From assembly GCA_010093635.1 (NCBI GenBank), contig MU006793.1:90078-154077 (forward strand): a stretch of DNA of 64,000 bases, read 5' to 3'. A model generated the notes under the pieces. The model saw only the letters and a program-made list of their open reading frames with translations. It had not been told where the DNA came from and searched no databases. A program made the position numbers and the translations under genes. Positions within the stretch are counted from its first letter, which is position 1. Each line of letters starts with the position of its first letter. Positions 1 to 12,159 of this stretch are shown here, in pieces. The stretch comes from Massarina eburnea CBS 473.64. Its lineage: Eukaryota; Ascomycota; Dothideomycetes; Pleosporales; Massarinaceae.

Positions 1-1131
1 CGCTCAATCGAGTACACATCCCCCTGGGCGGGTGCGAATTGGGCAACTATGGCCAATGATAACGGTCCCCTCGAAGACTACGATCGTGTCACGTTCAAGA
101 AGTTTGCGGAGATGGTGGACAATGAGGGCATCGGAGAGGAAATTGGTATCGGAAGGATGGGTATGCGGGCATTCTTTGATTCGAAAATAGAAGAGACGGG
201 GTTGTTGAGTCAGGGAACTGGGAAGGTATGGTTTGATAAGTTGGTTGGAGGGCTGACGAAGGTGGATGAGAGGGAATTGCCGGAGGGTGCAGCGTTTGGA
301 CTGGACTTTAAGAGTACGTTTAGAATCCATACGCAGGTGTATTTGAACTGGTAAGTTGCTGTATCCTGCAACATGCTAGTTGTACTTCAAAGAGAGATCG
401 GATTAACAACCTCACAGGCTACAAGTCCAAGCCCTCAAGCAAAAGATCAAAACCGTCCGTCGCCACTACCCTTCCCTCACCGCTCTGCTCGCCGACTTCC
501 CAAGCACAACTCTTCTTCTCAACTGCTCAGCCCTGGGGTCCCTGCACCTCTCCGATGTCAAAGACACAAACATATATCCCACCCGCGGCCAGACTGTACT
601 CGTCGCCGAACCCAAAGTGCCCATCGAACGCATGTATCTTCGTTCTCCCAAGCGCGTCGATCCTACAGTTTCCTACGTATTCCCGCGATTGAATGGCGGG
701 GGCGTGATCTTGGGAGGCAGTCGTCAGGATGGAAATTGGAGTGCGGATGTGGATTATGAGTTGAGTGAGAGTATTATGCGGAAATGCTGTGAGTTGTGTC
801 CGGAGCTGGGAAGAGTGGAAGATTTGCAGGTTATCAGTCATAACGTTGGACTGAGACGTAAGTTGGAGTTCTCTGACATGATAGTGGGAAGAAGAATGCT
901 AATATAATTGTGTAGCTTCAAGGGTAGGTGGGACAAGGGTTGAGCTGGAGAGTTGGGGTAATGGTGTGCTTGTTGTGCATAATTATGGACATGCTGGGGC
1001 AGGATTTCAATCATCTTGGTGAGTTGCCAAGCAACAGAAAGATATATCGTGTACTAATGCGTTTTAGGGGTACGGCTGAGAGGGCAGTTGAACTTGTGAA
1101 GAAGGCACTAAAGCCTGAGGCGAAACTTTGA
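1..1131 (+). CDS. D-amino-acid oxidase (FAD-dependent), 5' end outside the window
   Basis: C-terminal 318 residues of a DAAO-family flavoenzyme that oxidatively deaminates D-amino acids to 2-oxo acids, ammonia and H2O2. Exons are 1-350, 418-857, 916-1018 and 1068-1131; phases agree across all three introns. Family hallmarks seen are IEYTSPWAGANW at the left edge, the flavin/substrate region IYPTRGQTV, and the C-terminal FAD-binding stretch VGGTRVE followed by HNYGHAGAGFQSSWG. The protein ends in AKL, a type-1 peroxisomal targeting signal, so a peroxisomal location is inferred. Full-length fungal DAAOs are about 340-370 residues, so only some 30-50 residues including the N-terminal GxGxxG are missing beyond the edge. 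Related D-aspartate oxidases share these motifs, so substrate preference is not settled. Confidence 0.93.
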
Positions 1132-1426
1132 AGTTAAATTGGGCCAGAGAAAGGCATCGCAGAGGAAGCACAGGTGTAATTCTCCTTTGTTAGAACTTGA
1201 CGTTGTGTTTGCCGTGCTGCGGAAGATGTGGAGCGGCGAAAAATAAACAATTAGGTAGAGCTGATGGGAATAGCAATGTACCATGACGTCAACAATCTGT
1301 GACGCGGTAACGCGCAGTCACGAGATGCCGCGGTACGCTTCCATACATATGTAGACTTTCCTCCAACCTCAGTTCGCTCGATAATATCTTCTGTTGAACT
1401 TCTTTGAGAGCAATCCAACTTCAAAA

Positions 1427-2368
1427 ATGCCGCCAAAATGCACGACGGAACCTTCCAAGGACCCGAAAGCTCGGATGCCCGCTTGCGCATCTGCTTCAAT
1501 CGAACCCCCCGATCCAACGTCCACACCACCGCCACCATCCTTCAAAGGCCAATTAGCAAAATACGAATACACGCTCGCATCGTCGCCAAGCAGAAAGCGT
1601 ACGCGCGCTGCCGTAACAGCCGCTGCTGCCGCCCCCTCCGGCAACGCTCACTCATCTTCCCCCCGACCCAACAAGAAGCGCAAGCCCTCCAAATACGCCG
1701 ATCCCTCCAAATACGCACACCTCTCCCCCCTCGTCGACATCCTCAAGCCCAAATTAATATGCGTCTTCGTCGGCACGAACCCAGGCGTGCAAACCGCGAC
1801 GGCGGGCCATGCGTACGCCCATCCGTCGAATCATTTTTGGAAGCTGCTGCACTCGTCAGGGCTCACCGACCGACGCTTGAAGCCTGAAGAAGACAGGAGT
1901 CTCCCAGCATTATACTGCATGGGCAACACCAACATCGTAGAGCGCCCCTCGAAGGACGCGGCGGAGCTCTCAAGAGACGAAATGACGGCAGGAGCAGCGG
2001 TTCTGGACGAAAAGTTCAGGGAGTATAAACCCGAGGCTGTGTGCATCGTCGGGAAGGGGATCTGGGAGGCAATATGGAGATGGAAATACGGCAAGAATCC
2101 GTCCAAGGCGGAGTTTAGGTATGGGTGGCAGGATGAGGGGCATAACATGGGAAGGTCTGTGGAGGGCGAGGAGGAAGTAGCATGGGATGGAGGGACTTGG
2201 AGAGGGAGTAGGGTGTTTGTGGCTACGAGCACGAGTGGGCTTGCGGCGAGCTTGAAGCCGACCGAGAAGGAAGCTATTTGGAAGCCATTTGGAGAGTGGG
2301 TGCAGAGGAGAAGGGCGGAGAGGGGGTTTGTACCCGGGGATGATAGTGCTGAAGCAGTTATAGAGTGA
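1427..2368 (+). CDS. G/U(T) mismatch-specific DNA glycosylase (TDG/MUG family)
   Basis: Single-exon 313-residue protein. After a low-complexity, basic, Pro/Ser-rich N-terminus with a KKRK-type nuclear signal (about residues 80-90), it carries the MUG/TDG fold: GTNPG from G116 (the catalytic Asn motif), a GHAYAHPSNHFWKLL stretch, GNTNIVERPS, and the C-terminal ATSTSGLAAS loop matching the conserved S-rich intercalation loop of the family. Such enzymes excise uracil, thymine or ethenocytosine opposite guanine in base-excision repair. The ATG at 1427 is preferred; the open frame extends upstream only through a TTG at 1394. The last codons and stop lie inside the first copy of a 180-bp tandem duplication. 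Confidence 0.92.
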   Translation: MPPKCTTEPSKDPKARMPACASASIEPPDPTSTPPPPSFKGQLAKYEYTLASSPSRKRTRAAVTAAAAAPSGNAHSSSPRPNKKRKPSKYADPSKYAHLSPLVDILKPKLICVFVGTNPGVQTATAGHAYAHPSNHFWKLLHSSGLTDRRLKPEEDRSLPALYCMGNTNIVERPSKDAAELSRDEMTAGAAVLDEKFREYKPEAVCIVGKGIWEAIWRWKYGKNPSKAEFRYGWQDEGHNMGRSVEGEEEVAWDGGTWRGSRVFVATSTSGLAASLKPTEKEAIWKPFGEWVQRRRAERGFVPGDDSAEAVIE

Positions 2369-2710
2369 GTGTCCTTATGAGTTTTCAAGTATCGCCTCCC
2401 TTCACATCACCGCCTCCAACTCTATATTGGCGCTTCTTCACCCTTGCCTTGCAGCCTCCAGATTTCAGATATCGTGCGCTCACGAACCCCCCACGTGACA
2501 GCAACACACCCCTGCACCGGCAGTGCCACGGAAGCAGTTATAGAGTGAGTGTCCTTATGAGTTTTCAAGTATCGCCTCCCTTCACATCACCGCCTCCAAC
2601 TCTATATTGGCGCTTCTTCACCCTTGCCTTGCAGCCTCCAGATTTCAGATATCGTGCGCTCACGAACCCCCCACGTGACAGCAACACACCCCTGCACCGG
2701 CAGTGCCACG
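2351..2710 (+). repeat. Perfect 2 x 180-bp tandem duplication over a gene 3' end
   Basis: Bases 2351-2530 and 2531-2710 read identically. The unit begins inside the last codons of the DNA glycosylase gene, includes its TGA stop, and runs through downstream non-coding sequence ending CAGTGCCACG. The gene keeps its first stop, so the second copy repeats the final codons and stop as non-coding DNA. Confidence 0.97.
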
Positions 2711-3425
2711 GATGGCATCGCCAAGCCCTACACAAGCCGGCTATCGGCACTAAATGCTCGCATGTGTAACCTCACTTCATCCGAACCAGCTCTCTTCCTC
2801 TGACCGCACGAACCATTTTTGCAGCAAGAAATGCTTCCATAAACAAAGTCGTCGGATGGAAAGGGAAATGGCAAGACTAATGGGAAATAATGGGGGAAAA
2901 GGTGGTGAGAGGTCGGAATGGCATTTGATTAGGATTTGTTGGACATGACAGACACAGACTGCAGATCCCTGGTGTGCACACTGGCACACGCGTTACAGCA
3001 GCCAAGTGCAGCAAATCGTGGCTGGGGCATATGGTAATGCGTGGTCAAATGATACTGCTGTGTCTCCCCATCCTATACACCCATGCCCCGCGAACTCACT
3101 CACCTACCCAGTCCGCGAATCCGCATACTCTCAGCTCATCAAAGACCAGCACCTTCCTCAGCATCCGCGGCCCTGACTCGGTCTACCAGTCATCACCCCC
3201 CTTAGCGCTGCCGTGTCGCCCGCGCGGACCGAACAGAAATCTCCAGCGAGATATAAGGAAAGGGGTCTGAGCTTCTTTTAATTAAAGACTGAGCGGAATC
3301 CCGGTTACACAGCCAGAAAACCTTCCCCATCAACCAGCCTTACCACGGACCCCCTCGTACCTCGTCCTCACCAGCCACTCTCCCCAACTTAATTCCAACT
3401 TCACTTTACTTCGTTAGCTCTCACC
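2711..3425. other. Intergenic, no gene seen
   Basis: Spacer between the glycosylase duplication and the CYSTM-like gene. Short open frames here have no recognisable domains. The last 100 bases are a C/T-rich leader just before the ATG at 3426, likely the 5' UTR of the next gene. Confidence 0.6.
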
Positions 3426-3857
3426 ATGGCCTCGCAAGGCTACTACGAAGGCCAGCCCCAAGGCCAATACGGTCCACCTCCTGGCCAATACGGCCCGCCG
3501 CAGGGACAATACGGTCCGCCTCAAGGCCAGTACGGTCCGCCCGAAGGCCAGTATGGGCCGCCACAGGGCCAATATCCGCCGCCGCAGCAACAGGTAATTG
3601 CGATGTTTGGTTTGCGCGACGCGATGGAGTGCTGATTTCGAGGTTGTAGATGAACTATCAACAAGGACCGCCGCCGGGGGATGGCGAGAGGGGAGAGAAG
3701 AAGGAGCGTGGATGTCTGGCGACTTGGTGAGTGCGCGTGGAGATATAATTTGGGGGGACTGATACTCATGAAATGTAGTCTGGCCACGCTATGCTGCTGT
3801 TGGCTGTGCGGTGAAGCTTGCGAATGCTGCTTCGACATCCTGGATTGCTGCTTCTAA
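3426..3857 (+). CDS. Small Cys-rich membrane protein, CYSTM-like, with GQYGPP repeats
   Basis: A 107-residue protein from exons 3426-3593, 3650-3726 and 3779-3857; introns begin GTAATT and GTGAGT. The first exon encodes about seven imperfect G-Q-Y-G-P-P repeats followed by a Gln run; the rest gives a short charged linker (GERGEKKERG) and a C-terminal Cys-rich hydrophobic segment ATLCCCWLCGEACECC ending DCCF. This layout, a Pro/Gly/Gln/Tyr-rich head and a Cys-rich terminal helix, is that of CYSTM-type tail-anchored proteins, which are linked to stress tolerance in eukaryotes. The context ACCATGG is a good start. Family assignment rests on composition and layout, so function is only inferred. 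Confidence 0.8.
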
Positions 3858-4237
3858 ACGCTTGATGCGGCCTACAACAACGGAAGGAAATAGTGACAAA
3901 CAAACGGTCATCGAGAGTTGATAGTGCAGGTCTCAGATTGGAAAGCGACTTGAGGTATACTTTCACGGAGTTCATGATGGGTTATCGGGTTTTGTAGGAT
4001 GTACACACGGCCTTCTGTAACCCTCGACGGAGAGTTGGCAATAGTCTCATAAGAGTAAACTGAATGGAATCAGGAGTTGACTAAATAATATCCAACGTGC
4101 ATGGAGCAAGATCCACCCACGCTAATGCATGCTACCCGCTTCACAGATGCTGGTAAGAAAGTTCGGCCGTTAGACAAATTATTCCGCCCCCGTACCTCAT
4201 TAGAAGAGAGGGTCGTCTCGCTCGCTAGACTGTTGTT
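3858..4237. other. Intergenic between convergent genes
   Basis: Spacer between two convergent genes, expected to hold both 3' UTRs. No further gene or repeat is visible. Confidence 0.6.
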
Positions 4238-5554
4238 TTAGTCGGAATCGTATGCCTCTTCGAGCTCTTCCTCGTACTCCTCCTGCGCTTCGATAAGCGC
4301 CTCGCGTTTGTCCTCGAGCGACTCACGGTCGCTGCTCGATATCGACGAGCCATCTTCGTCGTGGGTCGGAACAGGTGGAGGTTCTTCTACAACGTAGACT
4401 GTCTCTACGACGGGGTCAGCAGCAATGGGGGCAGCGGCCATAGGGGCAGCGGCAGCTGGGGCGGCGGCGGCAGCTGGGGCGGCGGCGGCAGCTGGGGCGG
4501 CGGCGGGAGCGGCAGAATTGTGCTCGTCATCAGAAGAGTCCTCGGCTGTCATGTGTCAGATGCATTCCAAGGCAATATAAGGCATGTCTCACTCAGTTCG
4601 TGCCCAATCAAGGCACCGGCAGCAATGCCGCCGACACCGACAGCGGCTATTGCAGCAGTAGAGTGACCCTTGTCTTTCTTCTCCTTGTCCTTCTTGTCCT
4701 TCTTGTCACCCTTATCCTTCACCTCTTCCCCACTCGGGTCGGTCGGGCCGAAACTGCCGTAAGGATTTTGATCATTGTAGTAACTCGCATTACCGGGTTG
4801 CTGTTGCTGTTGCGGTTGCGGTTGGGCGTTTCCAAAGAGAGCACGCTCATCAGGGGCACCGGGCGCGGGAGGGCCCGGAGGAGGAGCGTATGGACCTTGA
4901 GGCGCTGGACTTTGTGCGGGTGGATCCCACTGACTTCGGCCAGTAGACTGGTCGACGTCTATAGAATGGGAAGAAGGAATCAGTGGAAATTCGAATGCAG
5001 TTTGAAGAGGTACGCTTACAATACCAGCGTTGGCTGTTCTGGTCCCACTGACATACCCATCCTGGTGGCATTGGAGGCGGAGCTCCATACTATGGGATAA
5101 GTTAGTTTATCAAGAGGCCAGATATATGTTTATTGACATGTATGTATGTCCAGATGCCGGATGTGAAGAATACATACAGGAGCGGGAGGACCTTGAGGAG
5201 CTGGTGAGCCGTAGGCCTGCTGGTTATGCTGCTGCTGCTGCTGCTGCGGATAGGGTTGTTGTTGGTAACCCTGTTGTGGGTAGTTTTGTTGCGGATAGCC
5301 CTGCTGCGGATAACCATGTTGCGGGTAACCCTGTTGAGGGAAGTTCTGTGGTGTATACTGCTGCTGTTGCTGTTGCTGTTGCGGCTGGTGGCCACCTTGA
5401 TAACCGTAGGATGGATCTATTCAACACAATAAGCAACATGAAGCAATGGAAGAGCTCGCGACATACCAGCAGGCTTCTGTTCCTTGGTTGCCGCCTCAGG
5501 CTTTTTGTCGTCGTCGTCCATCAGCTCTTTCATCTTCTTCTTGAGGAAATCCAT
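4238..5554 (-). CDS. WW-domain protein with Gln-rich repeats and glycine-zipper segment
   Basis: Five exons on the minus strand (5467-5554, 5178-5416, 5020-5089, 4593-4958, 4238-4545) give 356 residues. Order: a charged Lys/Asp N-terminus, a Q-Q-G-Y-P repeat region (about residues 30-109), a WW domain with W120, the aromatic pair Y132-Y133, W143 and P146 (PPGW at its start, SQWDPP at its end), a Pro-rich stretch, a Lys/Asp-rich linker, a Gly/Ala-zipper hydrophobic stretch AIAAVGVGGIAAGALIG, an Ala/Pro run and an acidic tail. WW domains bind Pro-rich ligands, so a scaffold role is inferred; the hydrophobic stretch could insert in or associate with membranes. An intron cuts the WW domain at Y133. 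No enzymatic domain is seen. Confidence 0.85.
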
Positions 5555-6618
5555 GGCGATAGGTTATTCACTTTTGGGAAATGTTAGGTTTGGAGACGAT
5601 GAAGAAAGACTGGAGAAAAGATGCAGAGTGCTGAGAAGATAAATGCTTGGAGGGACTAGTCGCCACGAAATTCTCCACGGGAGCGTGCCGCTTTCCGGCT
5701 CGACAGGCCCCATATTGTGAAGTGCGGCTAGCAAGCTTAGGGATCATCTCTAACGAGCAGAAACGCAACAGGACAATGTCAGGGTGGTGATGTAGTCAAA
5801 AAGTGGGGAGCGGGCAGATTCGAAGCTTCCCGCGGTTGGAAAGAGCTTCAAAAAATCGGAGGCTATACTTGGCTACGATAGCGACTCAGTGTCAATGTTG
5901 TACAAGGCGGCATGCCGAGCGTCTTCCTACAGTGTTCAGACTCGAAGTCGAGTTGCCTAGCCGTATGGACGGTCTTCTCCGCAGACAAGAACAGCATGGG
6001 GTTCCGTCTGCAGGTCGCAGAAAGTGAAAACTGGCATGTTTGGTTTCAGTCTGATATCTTGTGTCGCAAGGTTGGCTAGACTGCCTGTGGCTGTGCGATG
6101 GTGTCGCAATGGCGGGCCGCACGTGGGGCGCGCCTGAGGTTACTCAACAGAGGGGCAAGTGCCATGACGTAGTCTCATTGGAGAGACGTCTGGAAAGACG
6201 GAAAGAGCAGCCAGCACAGGAAGAGCAGGAATTGCAGGAAGAGCAACGATCAGGCTCTAATCAATTGGTGATGTTGTTCTCCTTTGCACCGCCATACCAC
6301 TAGATATCTCTATCCCCAGAAGTTCCCCACCAGCAGCTGAAGAGAGATCGACAGCGCCAAGCTAGGGCAGAGATCGTCGCGCCGCCCGCATGCCCATCGG
6401 ATGGTTGGTGGTTCAACGCGGACTCTCCGCAACAACTGCTATCTATCTATCTTGAGCCTGCAAACCCGATGAAGAACGACGACGGCGCGCACTTTTGCAG
6501 CCATTCCGCAACATCTTCCATTGGCTAGTGTTGCGGACCTATAGCGCGACGGCCTCGTTGGAATCCAGTCCCAGACGTGCCAGACGTGCCCGCGCCGTGA
6601 CGACAAGGCCGCATCTCT
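5555..6618. other. Divergent intergenic region
   Basis: About 1 kb between the divergent WW-protein and histidine-kinase genes, so it should hold both promoters and 5' UTRs. No gene, tRNA or long repeat recognised. The open frames here lack domains. Confidence 0.6.
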
Positions 6619-6882
6619 ATGAACTCGTCGGTGAAGTCGATATTCACAGGAAATTCGGACGCCCCAGCTACGGCCCACGCAGAGAACCGCCGGCTCAGCA
6701 CGGCCGAATATCACGAGAGGTTTTCGGAAGCCTCGAAGCCAACCACGCCGCTCGAGAGGCTGCCCGCACCCCAAGCGCAAGCGCAATCGCATACAGTACA
6801 ACCCCCATGGACGCCTCACACGCCGGGCAGTAGCTTCCGACGGACCATCGGCTACAATAACAACAACACCAACAACAACACC

Positions 6883-6920
<38 letters not shown>

Positions 6921-9900
6921 CCATACAGGGCAGGTGCAAGTGCTCAGACGGGTCGCAGAGGGGAAGGTACCGCCGGCCATTGCGGGCAAGAAGCGCCCGC
7001 GACACACGCTAGACGAGTACAACAACATTCCCAAAGCGGCACCGACGCCGTTCAAGCAGGGAAGCAGCCAGCCTCCCTCGCCCCTGTTCTTCTCGTACTC
7101 GAAGCGCTCCCGCCCGCGTCTGCCTGCGCGCTTCTCGAGCTCCGAGGCCGCTGCGAGGATGCTGAGCAAGACGCGCGAGGAGGGCGGCATCAGGACGGTC
7201 AAGCTCGCGCGGGGGTCGTACAATGGACTGGGCTTGGAGCGGTCGAGCCTGCCTCCCCGGACGTCGTCGCCGGATCTGCGAGACAGGAGCGACCCTCTGC
7301 GACTGCTGGCTTCGGTCAGCATCGTCGAGCTCCTGGAACTGGACGCGCGCCCGGTCTTCATCGTAGATGTAGGAGATGCCCCCAACTATGCCCCCGTCTA
7401 TACGCCCAACTGTGCGCCCGATGCCTCTGGCCTGCAGATCTTGTTCGCGAACGGCGCACTGCGGTCGAACCCTTATGCATGGGAGCTGGTGGCAGGGAAG
7501 CTGCCATCGCCAGCGGGCGAGGATCCGAACATGCCAGCCGCGAATCAGTTTAGAGCCTGGCTGCTGAGCACAGTGGTGCAGGCCGAGAGTCTGGACGTCA
7601 ATCCTCCCCCGGTAGAGCATGGCGGCATAGTGTGGTCATGCTACACTCTCCGGAGGCGTCTACGCGTAGTGTCTGGAACGACATCTACGCCAGCCGCATC
7701 AAGTATCCCGTCCACCAGTACTTCGCGCGAATTTGACCTCCCCTCTGCTTCGTCCGCTCATACTTCCGCCACTAACGTGGAAGTCATCTCAGTTCCCGCG
7801 AGCGAGCCCCAGGACTACTTTGGCAGTACAATCTCGACCGTCTTGGAGGATGCCGAGCCCGACCAAAGTCCAGACTTAGCTCCCGTACTGCCCGTACTGG
7901 CTCACGATTCTGCACCTGTCGACACTCTATTTTCGAGGCCAGACAGTTTCGAGCTGCCCTCCTTGGAAGGACACCCTTCCTTCACCAACGAGTGCGTGCT
8001 TCGTGCCCACGCTGCAGGCGAAATTGACCCTTTTCGTAGACAAGAACACCCACCCGGTGATCAAGAAGTTGGCTTCTTCGACTGGACGCGCCTAGCCCTC
8101 TCATCCATCCTACCAAGGCACATACACTTCGCCCGTTCAATCGACTGGGAATCTACGCCACTCGGCCCCATTGAATACTGGTCGAACGACCTACGAGCCA
8201 TGTGCAATTTGATCATGTAGGTGCTTTCTGGAAACCATTTCTCGCCGCTCGTTGTTGACGTGGCACAGGGCAAGTCCTCACCCGGCCGCTATGTACTGGG
8301 GTGATGAGCTGGTGGCGATATACAACGAGGCTTATATTGGTAAGTCGAGCTGTCAAATATGAGCAAGGGTAGCTCTAATCCTGCGCAGGCCTTGCTGGCC
8401 AGAAACACCCAGCGCTCATGGGCCAGAGCTACAAGGTAGCATGGGCCGAGATATGGAACGAAGTCAAAGACGTTTTTACAAACGCGCGCCAGACCGGCCA
8501 AGCGACGATGAAGGACGACGATTGCTTGTTCATGATGCGAAGTGGCTTTTTAGAAGAGACATATTTCTCATGGTCCATTATCCCCATGGTTGGCGAAGAT
8601 GGTACAGTGATGGGTTTGTACAATCCAGCTTTCGAAAAGGTATTGCCCTTCAAATCTTATCCCAAATCACTTCTTGCATGTACTGATGATGTTGGTCAGA
8701 CAAGACGGAAAATCGCCGAGCGCCGTATGTTAACTTTACGCGAAGTTGGCGAACGGACAGCAACTGCCCGAGACGTGAAAGGGTTTTGGGAACAAGTCAT
8801 CCTAGCTTTGTCCGAGAATGATATGGATACACCGTTCGTTCTACTGTACTCCGTATCCGATGACAACGACAGCGATTCCTCCTCGTTACACTCCAACAGC
8901 CTTCTTAGTTCCAAACACTGTTATCTCGAAGGCTCGTTGGGCGTTCCTGACGGTCATGCCGCCGCGCCTGATCATTTTGATTTAAAGGAAGGCAATGAAG
9001 GATTCGGACCAGTCTTTCGGGAAGTCATGAAGACAGATAAGCCGGTTGTGCTGAGTATCGGCTCTGGCGACCTTCCACATGAGATGATGGAAGGGCTTGA
9101 ATGGCGCGGCTTCGGAGATACTTGTCGCGACGTCGTCGTTTGCCCCATTCATCCCACCACCGGTGAGGCCATTCTCGGATTTCTAGTCATGGGTATCAAT
9201 CCGCGGAGACCGTACGATGATGACTATAGCCTCTTCATTCAATTATTGAGTCGCCAACTGGCGACCTCGCTAGCCTCGGTAGTACTGTTTGAGGAAGAAA
9301 TTCGGAGAGGACAAAAGGCTGCTAAATTGGCAGCAGAGGATCGTTTCCATCTCTCTGAGCAACTTGCTGCACGCACTCAAGAAGCGTTGGATAGCGAGAC
9401 AAGGTTCACCCGGATGGCAGAGTACTCACCCGCTGGTCTGTTCATAGCTGATCACGTGGGGCGTATTACTTACTGTAACGACACGTGGTACGAAATATCG
9501 AGGGTGCCCAAAAACTTTTCCGGTACCGATAAATGGATGGAGTATGCTCAGGAAGAGGATCAGAAACTCATTCAAGAGCAATGGAAACAGTTGGTTGAAA
9601 ATGCCGATGCCATCAACATTGAGTTCCGATTCAAAACGCCTTGGTCCGACCGAAACGGCAACAAAGGCGATACTTGGGTTCTCTTTTGCGCTTTTCCCGA
9701 GAAGTTCCAGGATGGCATGCTCAAAAGTGTCTTCGGCAGCATCACTAACATCAGCTCGCAAAAATGGGCAGAGGGATTCCAGAAGAGGAAGATGGAAGAG
9801 GCGGTCGAACTCAAGCGACAACAGGAGAACTTCATTGATATTACTTCGCACGAGATGCGCAATCCGCTCAGTGCTATCTTACAGTGTGCTGACGAGATAT

Positions 9901-11473
9901 CAACGATCTTGAGCGACTTCAGAACTTCGGGCGCAAGAGAAATCCCCTCGAGAATTCTGTCTGATAGTATTGATGCGGCTCAGACGATTGCACTTTGTGC
10001 ACAGCATCAGAAGAGGATTGTTGACGATGTACTTACGTTATCGAAGCTTGACAGTGCAATGGTCATGGTACGTTGGTCCTTTTTCGTAATCATTACGATG
10101 CTCTAACCGCAAACCAGGTTACACCTGTCGATGCCCAACCACTGCAGGTTGTTCAAAGAGCACTGAAAATGTTCGAAGGCGAAGTTCAAACCGCCGGCAT
10201 ACAAATGGAGTTCGTGATCAGCGACTCGTTTAAAGAACTTGAGATCGACTGGGTAAAGCTAGATCCATCGAGAGTCCTTCAAGTCCTGATCAACCTCACC
10301 ACTAATGCCATCAAATTTACCACTACCGAAAGCAGCCGTACGATAAAGGTCATTCTTTCCGCTTTTAGAGAATCTCCCTCAAATTCCGCGTCACCCAGGG
10401 TCAGGTTTTTCCCATCCAGATCGAAGCGTGTCAATCAGACTCTAGGCCAAGATTGGGGCGACGGCGAAGAGATCTATCTCGAGTTTGCTGTCCAAGATAC
10501 CGGTCGCGGTCTCAGCCCAGAAGAGATGAATGTTCTCTTCCAACGCTTTTCACAGGCTAGTCCTCGTACGCACGTCACATACGGAGGATCTGGGCTCGGC
10601 CTTTTCATCTCTCGTGAACTCACCGAGTTGCAGGGTGGTGAAATTGGAGTATCGTCTGAAGCGGGGAAAGGAAGCACGTTTGCCTTTTACGTCAAATCTC
10701 GCAAGACTACAGAACCACAAGACCAGTCAGAGACCCTTCCATTAGCGATACAGCAACTACCTTCGAAGACGAAGAATAAATCTCCGCAACCGGCGCCACC
10801 GAAGGTCAAGGACTTTGCTGCTATACCAAAAGAGACCCTCCCTTCAGATGACGCTTCAAGCAAAAACGTAAACCTCAAAGTCCTCATCGTTGAGGACAAT
10901 CTAGGTAAGCTCTTCAAGCCGCTATCCTTTCCACTTTACTCGTCTCATGCTCACTTCTTATAGTCAATCAACGAGTCCTTCAACGCCAGCTAGAAAACCG
11001 CGGCATCACAACCTACGTCGCAAATCACGGCGGCGAAGCTCTAGAAAAACTCAAACAGTCTCGATTCTGGAACGACCATGGCTCCGACGCACTTGATATC
11101 GACGTCGTGCTCATGGACAAGGAGATGCCAGTCATGGATGGGCTACAATGCACGAGCAAGATACGTGACTTCGAAACACAGGGACTACTAAATAGACATG
11201 TGCCCATCATTGCTGTCACGGCGAATGCGAGGAGTGAGCAAATCGCCACGTTGCTTGCTGCCGGCATGGTAAGGACCAATCTCCAGAAAATCGCAGCTCG
11301 AAGCACATAGCTAATAGGTGTAGGACGACGTCGTTTCCAAACCATTCCGGATTCTAGAACTCGTACCCAAGATTGAGGAGCTTACGTTGAAGTACTCAGA
11401 CTCTCTCGCAGGTGATGCGGCCGGTCTTATTGTTCCCAGCAAGCCGAGCACAACCCCTTCTTACTCGATGTGA
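6619..11473 (+). CDS. Hybrid histidine kinase (GAF, PAS, HisKA, HATPase, receiver)
   Basis: Seven exons (6619-8216, 8269-8339, 8389-8639, 8700-10067, 10118-10914 corrected to 10118-10904, 10964-11268, 11324-11473) give 1509 residues. The N-terminal 500 residues are low complexity with a poly-Asn tract. A GAF-like region follows (about 640-850), a PAS domain (about 874-1000), the phospho-acceptor H1024 in TSHEMRNP, the HATPase N box with N1159, DTGRG at D1223 and GGSGLGLF near 1252, and a C-terminal receiver with phospho-acceptor D1410 in VLMDKEMP and K1466 in VVSKPF. No membrane helix is evident, so it is probably a cytosolic sensor feeding an HPt protein and response regulators. The group within fungal hybrid kinases is not assigned. 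The intron at 8640-8699 is 60 bp and stop-free. Confidence 0.93.
6855..6920 (+). repeat. AAC microsatellite coding poly-Asn
   Basis: Run of AAC codons broken by two ACC codons within the first exon of the histidine kinase. It encodes an Asn homopolymer with two Thr and is likely length-variable between strains. Confidence 0.9.
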
Positions 11474-12159
11474 AGTGACTATTATCACTCAACCCCGTTT
11501 TCATTGCATGTAAGCGTTCCGTGTGCATGTCTTGTATATGCATTTTTTGCACCATAGAGGTAGATGATGGGTGGCATAGTCGGCATCTTGACTGAAAGAA
11601 AGATCACGTGTACAATGTCTGTACTGGTTGGTTATCTGTAGGATGCATTAGTTGAAAGATTCTAAAGGAGTGATTAGGCTTATGGAAATAGATGGACCGG
11701 TTATGCGCTTGATATGAAATGGACGGATTATACGAAATGAATGAGGATTGTTAATGATCGTTAGTGCGCGGGTGTTTGTTTGTTTGTTTGTTTATTAGAT
11801 TCAGGCTTATTTTACCAAACGGCGCCTTTCAGCGATCACATACCCTTTGTATATAAGTCGGCCATGACTATGGTCATTGCAGCAACACGCTTTGTTACTG
11901 GTTATGAGGTTCCTCGGAGATACCGGAGATACCGGCCGGCCATCGGGGTCCAGTCACGAACATGTCGCACGGATTACTGATCTCTCGTCCTTATGGTAAG
12001 CTCTCGATAAAGACGTTGAATAAGTAAGTTTTCATAGTATCGTTACTCATGACTGCAACAGGACCAACGCCCATCTCTGTAGACGGGCCGTTATATATCA
12101 AGACACGCGCTCGCCGGTACATTATGCCTAGCCCAATCTACCTCCTATTCGGCTAAATC
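11474..12159. other. Intergenic between convergent genes, with GTTT microsatellite
   Basis: Spacer downstream of both the histidine kinase and the Dal5-like permease. It contains a short GTTT repeat at about 11773-11793 and no recognisable gene. Confidence 0.6.

Noticed and set aside
5224..5439. Long Leu/Val/Ala frames on both strands over the Gln-repeat exon
   Set aside because: They are frame shadows of the CAG/CAA repeats in the WW-protein gene; the spliced minus-strand gene explains the region.
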